A DNA stretch of 64,000 nucleotides from Methylophilales bacterium MBRSF5 (GTDB taxonomy: Bacteria > Pseudomonadota > Gammaproteobacteria > Burkholderiales > Methylophilaceae): assembly GCA_001044335.1 (NCBI GenBank), contig CP011001.1, forward strand, positions 1,288,815 to 1,352,814, read 5' to 3'. The notes below the pieces were generated by a model that was given only the letters and a program-made list of their open reading frames with translations, was not told the origin of the DNA and made no database searches. Both the position numbers and the translations under genes were made by a program. Within the stretch, counting starts at the first letter, position 1; every line of letters starts with the position of its first letter. Below, piece after piece: positions 53,925 to 61,872 of the stretch.

Positions 53925-56057
53925 ATGTCAAAATGTATGTTTAATAAAGTATCAAAGAGCATGAAATTAGGAGCTCACGAATTAAAGCTTGAAACTGGAG
54001 AAGTTGCACGCCAAGCGGACGGCGCAGTGATGGTGAGTTATGGTGAAACTGTTGTTTTAGTTACCGTTGTTGGGAACCAGAATGTAAAAGAAGGTCAAGA
54101 TTTTTTCCCATTGACTGTGGATTATCAAGAAAAAACGTATGCTGCTGGAAAAATCCCTGGAGGATTTTTTAAAAGAGAAGGTCGACCTAGTGAAAATGAA
54201 ATTTTAGTCTGTCGTTTAATTGATAGACCTCTAAGACCACTTTTCCCCAAAGGCTTTTATAATGACGTTCAAATAGTTGCTACGGTTTTATCTTCAGACT
54301 CTGAGATTGATGCAGATATTCCAGCAATTATTGGTGCTTCGGCTGCTCTTTCTATATCTGGTATTCCATTTTATGGACCAATTGGAGCCACCAAAGTAGG
54401 TTATGTAGATGGCGAGTATGTAATCAACCCAACTAAGACACAGCTCCAGGCATCAGAACTTGATCTAGTAGTGGCTGGAACGAAAGATGCAGTTTTAATG
54501 GTTGAGTCTGAAGCAAAAGAGCTCAGTGAAAAAGTAATGTTAGATGCTGTTTTAGCAGGACACAAGGCAGCTAAAGATGTAATAAAATTGATTAATGATT
54601 TTGCAAAAGACTCTGCAAAAGACCCATGGGAATGGAATGCTCCTGAGCCAAATCAAGAATTAATTTCAAAAATTAGCAAGCTTGCAGAAAAAGAATTAAG
54701 CAAAGCTTTTTCTATCAAATCAAAATCTGAGAGATCTCAAAAGATTATTGAGATTAAAGATAAGGTGCAGGCTGAATTGATTACTGAAGATATGGGAACA
54801 CTTGAAGTCAATGAGGTTAATAAAGAGTTTTTTAATTTGGAAGCAAAAATTGTACGTTCCAAAATTCTTGATGGCGAACCTCGAATTGATGGACGTGATA
54901 CAAGAACAGTAAGACCAATTGAAATAAGCACAAGTGTGTTGCCTAGAACTCATGGGTCAGCTTTATTTACCAGAGGTGAGACACAGGCACTTGCAGTTGC
55001 GACCTTAGGTACACCTCGTGATGCCCAAATTATTGACGCTCTTCAAGGCGAGTACACAGATAGATTTATGCTGCATTACAACTTCCCTCCATTTTCAACT
55101 GGAGAGACTGGCAGAGTTGGATCTCCGAAGCGAAGAGAAATTGGTCATGGTCGTTTAGCCAAAAGAGCATTATTGGCTGTTCTTCCAGAGCAAGAAGATT
55201 TTGATTACACCATTCGACTTGTTTCTGAAATTATGGAATCAAACGGTTCAAGTTCAATGGCATCAGTCTGTGGTGGATGTATGGCAATGCTTGATGCTGG
55301 AGTTCCATTAAAATCTCATGTTGCTGGTATAGCAATGGGTTTAATTAAAGAAGACAATCGAGTCGCAATTCTTACAGACATTTTAGGCGATGAAGATCAT
55401 TTGGGTGATATGGACTTTAAAGTTGCTGGATCAGAGAATGGTATTACAGCGCTTCAAATGGATATTAAAATCGATGGCATCACAACTGAAATTATGCAGG
55501 TCGCTCTTAAACAAGCCAAAGAGGGAAGAGAGCATATTCTTGACTTGATGAAAAAGGCTCTAAAATCTAGCAGAACTGAGTTATCAAAGTATGCACCTAG
55601 AATCATGACCTTAAATATTCATCCAGATAAAATTCGAGATGTGATCGGCAAGGGTGGAGCAGTTATTAAAGCTTTAACTGAAGAAACTAATACTACAATT
55701 GATATTACAGACGATGGTTTAGTGAAGGTGGCATGTACTTCAGGTGAGGAAGGTCAGCTTGCCATAGATAGAATTAAAGAAATTACAGCTGATGTAGAAG
55801 TTGATCAAATCTATGATGGAAAAGTTGTTAAAATTTTAGACTTTGGTGCAATTGTTCAACTCATTCCTGGAAAAGATGGATTGTTGCATATTTCACAAAT
55901 TGCTCACGAGCGTGTGAAATCTGTAAAGGACCATTTGTCAGAGGGTGATGAAGTCAAGGTAAAAGTGATTGAGGTTGATCAAAAAGGTAAGGTAAGGGTT
56001 AGTGCAAAGGCGCTTCTTGAAAAACCAGAAGAACCTGCTGAATCTGAGGAAGAATAA
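53925..56057 (+). CDS. pnp: Polynucleotide phosphorylase
   Basis: 3'-5' phosphorolytic exoribonuclease and part of RNA-decay complexes (710 aa). Two RNase PH-like domains are seen ([15 protein letters not shown] and [22 protein letters not shown]; then [20 protein letters not shown] and [26 protein letters not shown]). The KH domain ([15 protein letters not shown]) and S1 domain ([30 protein letters not shown]) complete it. Length normal. The start at 53925 carries about ten extra residues before the family's usual beginning; a later Met ([10 protein letters not shown]) is possible. Confidence 0.96.
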   Translation: MSKCMFNKVSKSMKLGAHELKLETGEVARQADGAVMVSYGETVVLVTVVGNQNVKEGQDFFPLTVDYQEKTYAAGKIPGGFFKREGRPSENEILVCRLIDRPLRPLFPKGFYNDVQIVATVLSSDSEIDADIPAIIGASAALSISGIPFYGPIGATKVGYVDGEYVINPTKTQLQASELDLVVAGTKDAVLMVESEAKELSEKVMLDAVLAGHKAAKDVIKLINDFAKDSAKDPWEWNAPEPNQELISKISKLAEKELSKAFSIKSKSERSQKIIEIKDKVQAELITEDMGTLEVNEVNKEFFNLEAKIVRSKILDGEPRIDGRDTRTVRPIEISTSVLPRTHGSALFTRGETQALAVATLGTPRDAQIIDALQGEYTDRFMLHYNFPPFSTGETGRVGSPKRREIGHGRLAKRALLAVLPEQEDFDYTIRLVSEIMESNGSSSMASVCGGCMAMLDAGVPLKSHVAGIAMGLIKEDNRVAILTDILGDEDHLGDMDFKVAGSENGITALQMDIKIDGITTEIMQVALKQAKEGREHILDLMKKALKSSRTELSKYAPRIMTLNIHPDKIRDVIGKGGAVIKALTEETNTTIDITDDGLVKVACTSGEEGQLAIDRIKEITADVEVDQIYDGKVVKILDFGAIVQLIPGKDGLLHISQIAHERVKSVKDHLSEGDEVKVKVIEVDQKGKVRVSAKALLEKPEEPAESEEE

Positions 56058-56086
56058 AAAAAGGGGCTAAAAAGCCCCTTTTTTTA
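56056..56086. terminator. Bidirectional terminator between pnp and dksA
   Basis: Stem AGGGGCT (56062-56068) / AGCCCCT (56073-56079) with an AAAA loop. It is flanked by A residues on the left and T residues on the right, so it can stop pnp on the plus strand and dksA on the minus strand. Confidence 0.88.
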
Positions 56087-56096
56087 TATTATTTTT

Positions 56097-56786
56097 TTAT
56101 TTTGCCATCTGCTTTTCTCTAATTTCATCTAGAGTTTTACAATCAATACACAAAGTTGCAGTCGGTCTGGCTTGGAGTCTATTCAGGCCAATTTCTTCTC
56201 CACACTGTTCACAGTAACCATAATCATCATTATCAATATTTCTTATGGTCTGTTCAATTTTTTTAATGAGCTTTCTCTCTCTGTCACGATTGCGAAGTTC
56301 GAGTGCCATATCTGATTCTTGGCTAGCTCGATCATTCGGGTCAGCGTATGCAGTTAATTCATCTTGCATGTTCGAGACTGTCTTATCAATATCATGACTT
56401 AATTCTTTTTTCCAATCAGCTAAAATATCTTTAAAGTGCTTCATTTGATTTTTGCTCATGTAACTTTCATTAGCTTTAGCTAAATACTTTTTAAAGGTTT
56501 TATTGCCACTAGCCACTGCTTTCTTAGCTGCAGGTTTAGCCACTGCTTTCTTAGCTGCAGGTTTAGCCACTGCTTTCTTAGCTGCAGGTTTAGCCACTGC
56601 TTTCTTAGCTGCAGGTTTAGCCACTGCTTTCTTAGCTGCAGGTTTAGCCACTGCTTTCTTAGCTGCAGGTTTAGCCACTGCTTTCTTAGCTGCAGGTTTA
56701 GCCACTGCTTTCTTAGCTGCAGGTTTAGCCACTGCTTTCTTAGCAACCTCAACAGCTTTTGCAAAAATTGACTTTTTCTCTGCCAT
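56097..56786 (-). CDS. dksA: DksA/TraR-type protein with histone H1-like repeat tail
   Basis: Two parts in one 229-residue chain. Residues 1-92 are a basic tail: a short lead, then eight identical copies of KKAVAKPAA and a ninth partial copy, like the Lys/Ala/Pro tails of bacterial H1-like proteins. Residues 93-229 are a complete DksA: the coiled-coil tip DPNDRASQ (Asp149, Asp152, Ala154) needed to act in the RNA polymerase secondary channel, and a C4 zinc finger (Cys192, 195, 213, 216) ending [16 protein letters not shown]. The core should cooperate with ppGpp; the tail could bind DNA or RNA. E. coli DksA (151 aa) has no such tail. Confidence 0.92.
   Translation of the reverse strand: MAEKKSIFAKAVEVAKKAVAKPAAKKAVAKPAAKKAVAKPAAKKAVAKPAAKKAVAKPAAKKAVAKPAAKKAVAKPAAKKAVAKPAAKKAVASGNKTFKKYLAKANESYMSKNQMKHFKDILADWKKELSHDIDKTVSNMQDELTAYADPNDRASQESDMALELRNRDRERKLIKKIEQTIRNIDNDDYGYCEQCGEEIGLNRLQARPTATLCIDCKTLDEIREKQMAK
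56512..56744 (-). repeat. Eight identical 27-bp tandem repeats inside dksA
   Basis: Eight copies of a 27-base unit (56512-56727), each coding KPAAKKAVA in phase, followed by a partial copy to about 56744. All eight read base-for-base the same, including synonymous positions. This points to recent expansion or ongoing homogenisation rather than protein selection alone. Confidence 0.97.
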
Positions 56787-56844
56787 GAATCTTCCTTTTC
56801 AAATGAACCGCGAAAGTTTACTCTATTTTCGCTAAAAAAAATAG

Positions 56845-57693
56845 CTATAAACTATTTTTTTGAGCATCCAGAGTATTGCTCATTAGTGTAGCCACCGTCA
56901 TTGGACCGACTCCACCTGGGACTGGTGTTATGAGTGAGGCATTATTTTTAGCTACCTCAAATTCAACATCACCAATAAGTTTGTCACCTACTCGATTAAT
57001 ACCAATATCAATTACAACCGCACCCTTTTTGATCCAAGAGCCCTTGACCATTTCTGGCCTTCCAACCGCTGCAACAACGATATCCGCATTGTAAACTTTG
57101 TCCTGAATATTTTGTGTTTTACTATGACACTGGGTCACTGTTGCGCCTGCCATTAGTAGCTCAAAAGCCATTGGTCGACCAACATGATTTGATGCTCCAA
57201 CCACTACAGCATCTTTACCTGATATTTCAACTTCCATGGCTTTTAGCATTTTAATGACACCATAAGGGGTGCATGAACGGAACTTTGGTTGACGCATGGC
57301 TAATAATCCTAAATTGATCGGATGGAATCCATCAACATCCTTGTTTGGAGAAATAAGATCAAGAATTCGATCCTCATCCAATGGATCAGGTAATGGTGAT
57401 TGAACGAGAATACCATCCACACTTGGGTCATTATTTAAATCATCAATTAATTTTTCTAATTCACTCTGAGTTGTTGTGGAAGGGAGGTCATAAAATAAGG
57501 ATTTAATGCCAACTTTTTCACATGCTCTTCTTTTGTTATTAACATATACAGTAGATGCAGGATCATCACCAACAAGAATAACTGCAAGGGCTGGATTTCT
57601 GATGCCATCTTGTTGTCTTTTAGCTATTTCTTTCTTTAAATCTTCAAGAAGATTATTAGCAATAAGTTTTCCATCAATCAGTTGAGCTGTCAT
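56845..57693 (-). CDS. folD: Methylene-THF dehydrogenase / cyclohydrolase FolD
   Basis: Bifunctional one-carbon enzyme (282 aa) that interconverts methylene-, methenyl- and formyl-tetrahydrofolate. The active-site Lys is in [15 protein letters not shown] near 50, with [18 protein letters not shown] near 95, [18 protein letters not shown] near 163 (NADP site) and the end [19 protein letters not shown]. Length and motifs are normal. In methylotrophs this step feeds formate/C1 balance, but that link is only inference here. Confidence 0.96.
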   Translation of the reverse strand: MTAQLIDGKLIANNLLEDLKKEIAKRQQDGIRNPALAVILVGDDPASTVYVNNKRRACEKVGIKSLFYDLPSTTTQSELEKLIDDLNNDPSVDGILVQSPLPDPLDEDRILDLISPNKDVDGFHPINLGLLAMRQPKFRSCTPYGVIKMLKAMEVEISGKDAVVVGASNHVGRPMAFELLMAGATVTQCHSKTQNIQDKVYNADIVVAAVGRPEMVKGSWIKKGAVVIDIGINRVGDKLIGDVEFEVAKNNASLITPVPGGVGPMTVATLMSNTLDAQKNSL

Positions 57694-57760
57694 AAATCCC
57701 CCATCAAATTGGTTGATTATATATAAATACCTTTAATTTTTCCATTTTAGGATTTACCAT

Positions 57761-57789
57761 TTGACCAAATAACCAAATTGCGCTATATT
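57761..57789 (+). promoter_or_regulatory. Promoter of the tRNA-Pro/Arg/His cluster
   Basis: TTGACC (57761-57766) and TATATT (57784-57789) are 17 bases apart. The discriminator after the -10 is G+C-rich (TGCGCG), the usual mark of stringently controlled stable-RNA promoters. The first tRNA begins 9 bases after the -10. Confidence 0.75.
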
Positions 57790-57797
57790 TGCGCGTT

Positions 57798-57874
57798 CGG
57801 GGTGTAGCGTAGCCTGGTAGCGCGCCTGCTTTGGGAGCAGGATGTCGGGAGTTCGAATCTCTCCACCCCGACCA
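57798..57874 (+). tRNA. tRNA-Pro (anticodon UGG)
   Basis: Full cloverleaf: acceptor CGGGGTG / CACCCCG, anticodon stem CCTGC / GCAGG with loop TTTGGGA (UGG), T arm GGGAG / CTCTC region with TTCGAAT, encoded ACCA end. First of three tRNAs. Confidence 0.97.
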
Positions 57875-57927
57875 TTTTTACTCATAATATAGAGTATACT
57901 TGTAGCAAGCTTTATTATTACGTTAAG

Positions 57928-58004
57928 CTGCCCGTAGCTCAACTGGATAGAGCAACGGCCTTCTAAGCCGTAGGTTACAGGTTCGATTCCTGTCGGGCAG
58001 GCCA
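57928..58004 (+). tRNA. tRNA-Arg (anticodon UCU)
   Basis: Acceptor CTGCCCG / CGGGCAG, anticodon stem ACGGC / GCCGT with loop CTTCTAA (UCU), T arm ACAGG-TTCGATT-CCTGT, encoded GCCA end. The acceptor starts with C1-G72, less common for this isoacceptor. Confidence 0.96.
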
Positions 58005-58012
58005 ATTTCATT

Positions 58013-58089
58013 GGTGGCTGTAGCTCAGTTGGTAGAGTCCAGGATTGTGATTCCTGTTGTCGTGGGTTCGAACCCCATCAGCCACCCCA
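58013..58089 (+). tRNA. tRNA-His (anticodon GUG)
   Basis: Acceptor GTGGCTG / CAGCCAC with the extra G-1 (58013) opposite C73, diagnostic of tRNA-His. Anticodon stem CAGGA / TCCTG with loop TTGTGAT (GUG); encoded CCA. An integrase gene starts 90 bases downstream, so the 3' end is a likely attachment site. Confidence 0.97.
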
Positions 58090-58178
58090 AATTCTAGTTT
58101 ATAATCGAATCAATAATGAAGATATCAATTTTAGTGCTAGTGTAACGGTCCTTTTTCTGTCCTTTTGGAGAGAAAAAA

Positions 58179-59147
58179 ATGGCAAGTTTTCGTAAGCGAA
58201 ATAATAAGTGGCAAGTTCGTATTCAAAGACAAGATTATCCCCCAATAGCGAAATCATTTATTGAATTAAAGACAGCAAAGCAATGGGCATCCAAAGTCGA
58301 ACGAGAAATGGATAAAGGAATATTTGTTCCTAATCGTTCAGAGCAGCTTGGTAAATGTTTAATTCGTTATCAACAAGAAATACTTCCAACTAAAAAAAAT
58401 TTTCAACCTGATTGGTATCGGATTAATCGTTTGTGTCAGCATCCAATTGCAAATAAAAATATTAAAGTTATTAGAAGTCATGATGTTGCCAATTTAAGAG
58501 ATGATTTAATTAAAGATAATAAGTCAGCTAATACGATTCGCTTATATTTGGCGATACTGTCTCACTTATTTACTATTGCAAGAACAGAATGGGGATTCGA
58601 TAACTTAAATAATCCTGTTCTTAAAATTAGACGACCTCGACTACCACAATCTAGAGATACACGATTAAGCGATGATGACATTCATCGCATCTGCCAGCAT
58701 AGTCAATCTCGATTACTACCCTTGCTCATTCATATGGCGTTAGATACAGCGATGCGAGTGAGTGAGATTGTTAATTTAAGAATCACTGATTGTGATTTTA
58801 AGAAACGCATGATTATTGTACGCAATACAAAAAACTACCATGACCGTTATATTCCGATGACTAAAAAGGTAGCAAAAATCTTAAAACTCCAAACCCATCT
58901 GCAGAAAGATAAGTTGTTTATTATCACCTCTCATGCGGTCTCTGTGGCGTTTTATAGGGCATGTAAGCGAGCAGGAATACCTAATGCATCTTTTCATACC
59001 TTACGCCATGAAGCTGTATCAAGGCTCTTTGAAAAAGGATTAAATCCAATGGAAGTCGCTACCATATCTGGTCATCAAAGCTTACAGGTGTTAAAACGAT
59101 ATAACCATTATCAATTTAAATATTTGAAACAGTTATTTGCTAATTAA
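58179..59147 (+). CDS. Tyrosine-type site-specific integrase
   Basis: Phage/island integrase (322 aa). The N-terminal part (SFRKRNNKWQVRIQRQDYPPIAKSF) is an arm-binding type beta region, followed by a core-binding helical domain (about 55-150). The catalytic domain has Arg193 (DTAMRVSEIVNL), His273 and Arg276 (HTLRHEAVSRLF), His299 (SGHQS) and the nucleophile Tyr308 (LKRYNHY). All five catalytic residues are present, so it is probably active. It reads away from tRNA-His, as expected for an element inserted at that tRNA. Confidence 0.94.
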   Translation: MASFRKRNNKWQVRIQRQDYPPIAKSFIELKTAKQWASKVEREMDKGIFVPNRSEQLGKCLIRYQQEILPTKKNFQPDWYRINRLCQHPIANKNIKVIRSHDVANLRDDLIKDNKSANTIRLYLAILSHLFTIARTEWGFDNLNNPVLKIRRPRLPQSRDTRLSDDDIHRICQHSQSRLLPLLIHMALDTAMRVSEIVNLRITDCDFKKRMIIVRNTKNYHDRYIPMTKKVAKILKLQTHLQKDKLFIITSHAVSVAFYRACKRAGIPNASFHTLRHEAVSRLFEKGLNPMEVATISGHQSLQVLKRYNHYQFKYLKQLFAN

Positions 59148-59160
59148 ATTATTTTACTAG

Positions 59161-59188
59161 TTGAACGAATATTAAATACTGCTATATT
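59161..59188 (+). promoter_or_regulatory. Possible promoter after the integrase gene
   Basis: TTGAAC (59161-59166) and TATATT (59183-59188) are 16 bases apart in the 115-base gap between integrase and the replication-like gene. AAGGAAG before the ATG at 59263 is a good ribosome site. Confidence 0.5.
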
Positions 59189-59262
59189 TTTTAATAGGGA
59201 TGAAAATATTTGGGTAATGGAGAGTTATTTTCTTTTAAAAAAGTATATAAAGGAAGTAACAA

Positions 59263-59691
59263 ATGATTAAGAAACAAGATAAGACTTACATGATTCCTAA
59301 TTGGGAAGATTTTCAGCATTACAAAGGTAGAAATAAAAATTATAGTGATGAAATGCCATGGTTAAAAATCCATGGGCGACAACTCATTGCCGACTTAAGC
59401 TTTATGCAACTTCATGATACGGTTCGAGATACTCTCACTTTATGTTGGTATATTGCAAGCCAAAGAGATGGAGTGTTACCTAATAACAAAGAAATTGCTT
59501 TTTTAATTAGAAAGGATGAGTCAGAAGTTGATGAGCATATTTCATCTTTATTAAAAGACGAATGGCTCATTAAATATGATGAGGAAAAATATAAAGCTAG
59601 ATACGATAATAATGATAAAAAAAAGGAAGTAAGCCCATTGAAAGATATTCTTGATAATCCACAGAGGTATAAAACTGGTTCATCCTATTAG
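59263..59691 (+). CDS. Phage replication-like protein (winged-helix type)
   Basis: A 142-residue protein. The pattern NWEDFQHYKGRNK ... PWLKIHGRQLIADLSFMQLHDTVRDTLTLCWYIASQRDGVLPNNKEIAFLIRKDE is like the N-terminal domain of many phage replication or DnaD-like proteins, which have a winged helix for DNA binding. The C-terminus is short and basic, without a helicase-loading domain I can recognise. Direct repeats follow the gene at once, so replication initiation within the element is a reasonable inference. Confidence 0.65.
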   Translation: MIKKQDKTYMIPNWEDFQHYKGRNKNYSDEMPWLKIHGRQLIADLSFMQLHDTVRDTLTLCWYIASQRDGVLPNNKEIAFLIRKDESEVDEHISSLLKDEWLIKYDEEKYKARYDNNDKKKEVSPLKDILDNPQRYKTGSSY

Positions 59692-59702
59692 CTTCCTAGG
59701 GT

Positions 59703-59787
59703 AGATAAGATAAGACTTAATAAGATAAGACCTTATTAGATAAAATAATATCAAATTAGATAAGAATTAATGAGATGAAATAAGACC
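59703..59787 (+). repeat. Cluster of GATAAGA-type repeats
   Basis: GATAAGAC occurs at 59709-59716 and 59724-59731, GATAAGAA at 59759-59766, with further near-copies (AGATAAGA 59703, TAGATAAAA near 59738, AATAAGACC 59779). Several copies are 11-15 bases apart. The tract lies just after the replication-like gene; it may be an iteron-type origin or a degenerate simple repeat. Confidence 0.55.
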
Positions 59788-59809
59788 ATGATAAAGATAT
59801 TTGGTAAAT

Positions 59810-60730
59810 ATGGATGTTGACAAAATAAAGACTGTACCTGCAGATGGTATGGGTTTTGTGTACATATTAAGTAACCCAGCATTTCCAAATTTATATAAAG
59901 TTGGTCTAACCTCCCAAAATATAAAAGACAGAGTGAAAGACCTTAATAGTACGGGTGTCCCTGATAGATTTAAAATTGAGTACCTTTTTGAAGTCCCATT
60001 AAAATATTTGGATGATATTGAATCATCAAGTCACAGAAAATTAAAGAAGAAAAAACTTCATCACAACAAAGAATTTTTTAAAGACTTATCTGAATGTAAA
60101 AATACCGTATTAGAGACAATCGTTGATTTCACAAGTACTGTACCAAAAGAACATGTTGAAGAATTTAAACAATTACAACAAAAAAATGCTCAAGAAGAAA
60201 TAGTATTACAAGAAGAGCAAAGAAGATTAGCAATTATTCAAGAAAGAAAAAAAGAAGAATTAAGTGCCGTAAACGATTTTATTAAAATATTAAGAACTAA
60301 TGCAATTGAAAGAGCAGGAAAGCCTGATGTGACTGTGAATGCTATCGGTTGTGCTCTTTCTTTAATAATTTTTTATACGGTTTTTATTTTAATCTTTGAA
60401 CCAAAAAATCCTGATATTTGGTTTATAGCTCTAATACCTATTCTTCTATTTTATATTCATTCTCAAAATCAAAAAAAATCTGATATCGAATATGAGGTAT
60501 CAAAAGATTACCCAAACTGTTATCTTGAAGACATGAATAAATTTTCTTACAAACATGCAAAATATGCTTCTATATGTCATGACATTAAAATAGAACATCC
60601 AAACTATACAAATAGCCTTAAAAAATATATTCCATTCAGTGATGATGAAATTGACCTGCTTGTTAAAGAAAAAGGCTATAAAAAAATAGATTTAGAAGAA
60701 ATCAACACTATTGTTAAAAACGCACAATAA
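59810..60730 (+). CDS. GIY-YIG (T5orf172-like) protein with membrane hairpin
   Basis: A 306-residue protein. Residues about 12-100 form a GIY-YIG nuclease-like domain of the T5orf172/Mug113 type: GFVYILSNPAFPNLYKVGLT, the Arg in KDRVKDLN (Arg41), and HHNKEFF (Glu88). A coiled-coil region (about 115-155, rich in Gln/Glu) follows, then two hydrophobic helices (about 178-197 and 203-218) and a soluble C-terminus. ATG 59810 is preferred over the TTG at 59801. A nuclease-fold domain tied to the membrane is unusual; role in mobility or defence is open. Confidence 0.75.
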   Translation: MDVDKIKTVPADGMGFVYILSNPAFPNLYKVGLTSQNIKDRVKDLNSTGVPDRFKIEYLFEVPLKYLDDIESSSHRKLKKKKLHHNKEFFKDLSECKNTVLETIVDFTSTVPKEHVEEFKQLQQKNAQEEIVLQEEQRRLAIIQERKKEELSAVNDFIKILRTNAIERAGKPDVTVNAIGCALSLIIFYTVFILIFEPKNPDIWFIALIPILLFYIHSQNQKKSDIEYEVSKDYPNCYLEDMNKFSYKHAKYASICHDIKIEHPNYTNSLKKYIPFSDDEIDLLVKEKGYKKIDLEEINTIVKNAQ

Positions 60731-60739
60731 ATATATTTG

Positions 60740-60780
60740 GTTAATTTTTTATTAGTGGTTATAAACAGTTAATTTTTTAT
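60740..60780. repeat. Pair of 13-bp direct repeats
   Basis: GTTAATTTTTTAT occurs at 60740-60752 and 60768-60780 in the 104-base gap between two convergent genes. No terminator hairpin is evident there. Possibly chance in A+T-rich DNA. Confidence 0.35.
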
Positions 60781-60834
60781 GTCTATAGAGAAATTAGAAT
60801 TAATCAGTAATTACTTAAACTGCGTTCGAAATGA

Positions 60835-61674
60835 TTAATATCTCACCATCGCATCAACTTGTAACTCATTTAAGCAATTGACAACATCACTACATTCCTG
60901 AAACCAACTATCTAGTTTTAATACATAATCTTTAGAAATTATATTTTCTTTCAACATATAATTGATAGCCATTATCCCTTCTTCGCTTCCAGCTTGTTTA
61001 GAAAGATATAAAAGCATCATACTGTCTGTAGAGTCATAACCTAAATTCTTGTCCTGGTTAATAAGATAGGACAGTCTATACATAGACTCGCTATCACCAT
61101 TCATCGCTGCTTTCATATACCAATTGAAAGACTCTTTGAAATTTTGATTAATACCCCAACCCATTTCATACATTCTTCCAACCATGAACTGAGAGTCAAT
61201 TAAGTTATGTTTAGCTGCTTTTTTATACCAATGGAGAGCAGTCGGTAAATCTCTTTCTGTTCCTTGACCTGTAAGTTTTAACTCAGCTACATTATGCATT
61301 GCTTTCCCATAGCCATTTACCGCAGCACTTAAAAGATATTGAAAAGCTTTTTCTTTATTCTGCTCAACTCCATAAGAACCATTTAAGTTAAACATACCCA
61401 TTGCAAATTGACCCTCCCAGCTATCAAGATGGGCAGCTATGTCATATAACTTTATCGCCTGACTGTAATTTTGTTTATCAAATTCATTATCTGCATTTAA
61501 AAGGATTAAATCCGTATCAGATTTTGTAATCTCAGAAATAATTAAGCATTCAGGTTCGGAAGAATTTGGCTGTCTAGAGTCATTTAAACAAATCTCACTA
61601 GCATCTGCATAACCTAAGCCAACTAAAAAACTCAAACAAAAAACTACTAGTAAAAAAGCTTTTCTTAATTCCAT
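60835..61674 (-). CDS. Exported Sel1-repeat protein
   Basis: A 279-residue protein with a signal peptide (MELRKAFLLVVFCLSFLVGLGYADA). It is followed by about five Sel1-like (TPR-related) repeats, such as NKEKAFQYLLSAAVNGYGKAM, LPTALHWYKKAAKHNLIDSQ and FKESFNWYMKAAMNGDSESM. Sel1 proteins are scaffolds for protein interaction. I start at ATG 61674; a longer frame from 61713 has no signal-like start. Cys residues (EICLN, PECL, QECSDVVNC) suggest disulfides. It points opposite to its neighbours on the element. Confidence 0.85.
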   Translation of the reverse strand: MELRKAFLLVVFCLSFLVGLGYADASEICLNDSRQPNSSEPECLIISEITKSDTDLILLNADNEFDKQNYSQAIKLYDIAAHLDSWEGQFAMGMFNLNGSYGVEQNKEKAFQYLLSAAVNGYGKAMHNVAELKLTGQGTERDLPTALHWYKKAAKHNLIDSQFMVGRMYEMGWGINQNFKESFNWYMKAAMNGDSESMYRLSYLINQDKNLGYDSTDSMMLLYLSKQAGSEEGIMAINYMLKENIISKDYVLKLDSWFQECSDVVNCLNELQVDAMVRY

Positions 61675-61703
61675 ATTAATTTCCTTTAACAGTATTTGAT
61701 GGT

Positions 61704-61736
61704 GGCTATCCACTTGCCGCTGGATAGCCTTAGCGG
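61704..61736. other. Two mutually exclusive hairpins upstream of the Sel1 gene
   Basis: GGCTATCCA (61704-61712) pairs perfectly with TGGATAGCC (61721-61729). The alternative CCGCT (61717-61721) / AGCGG (61732-61736) uses bases in its loop and arm. It lies in the 198-base gap between divergent genes. Confidence 0.5.
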
Positions 61737-61771
61737 AAGAGGACTCTATGGAATGAAAGGAAAGATACCTC

Positions 61772-61821
61772 TTAATACAAAAGATGAATTAATATCAAAA
61801 TGTCAGGAGGTTTTGTATTAA
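61772..61821. repeat. Perfect 11-bp inverted repeat in the divergent promoter region
   Basis: TTAATACAAAA (61772-61782) and TTTTGTATTAA (61811-61821) are perfect inverted copies 28 bases apart. They enclose AGGAGG (61806-61811). The spacing of the arm centres (39 bases) is near four helical turns, so a looping operator is possible. Confidence 0.5.
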
Positions 61822-61872
61822 AAATGAGATAAACTGAAACAAAATTTTTAATAAGAATATATATTAAATCTT

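Noticed and set aside
56503..56835. Open frames on both strands through the 27-bp repeats, and a CRISPR-like appearance of the tract
   Set aside because: The repeats are contiguous with no spacers and code in phase for the DksA tail. The other frames exist only because a 27-base unit without stops stays open when repeated.
57754..58011. An 85-codon minus-strand frame with the phrases GIEPVTYGLEG and GEIRTPDIL
   Set aside because: It is the antisense of the tRNA-Pro and tRNA-Arg genes. This kind of false protein is a well-known annotation artefact of tRNA regions.
60740..60780. 13-bp direct repeat as an insertion-sequence footprint
   Set aside because: No transposase or inverted termini are nearby and the sequence is simple A+T-rich DNA, so chance is enough to explain it.
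61700..61720. GGTGGCTATCC as a possible attachment-site copy of tRNA-His
   Set aside because: It resembles the 5' end of tRNA-His for only 7-8 bases, whereas attachment sites repeat the 3' part; it is also explained by the local hairpin.
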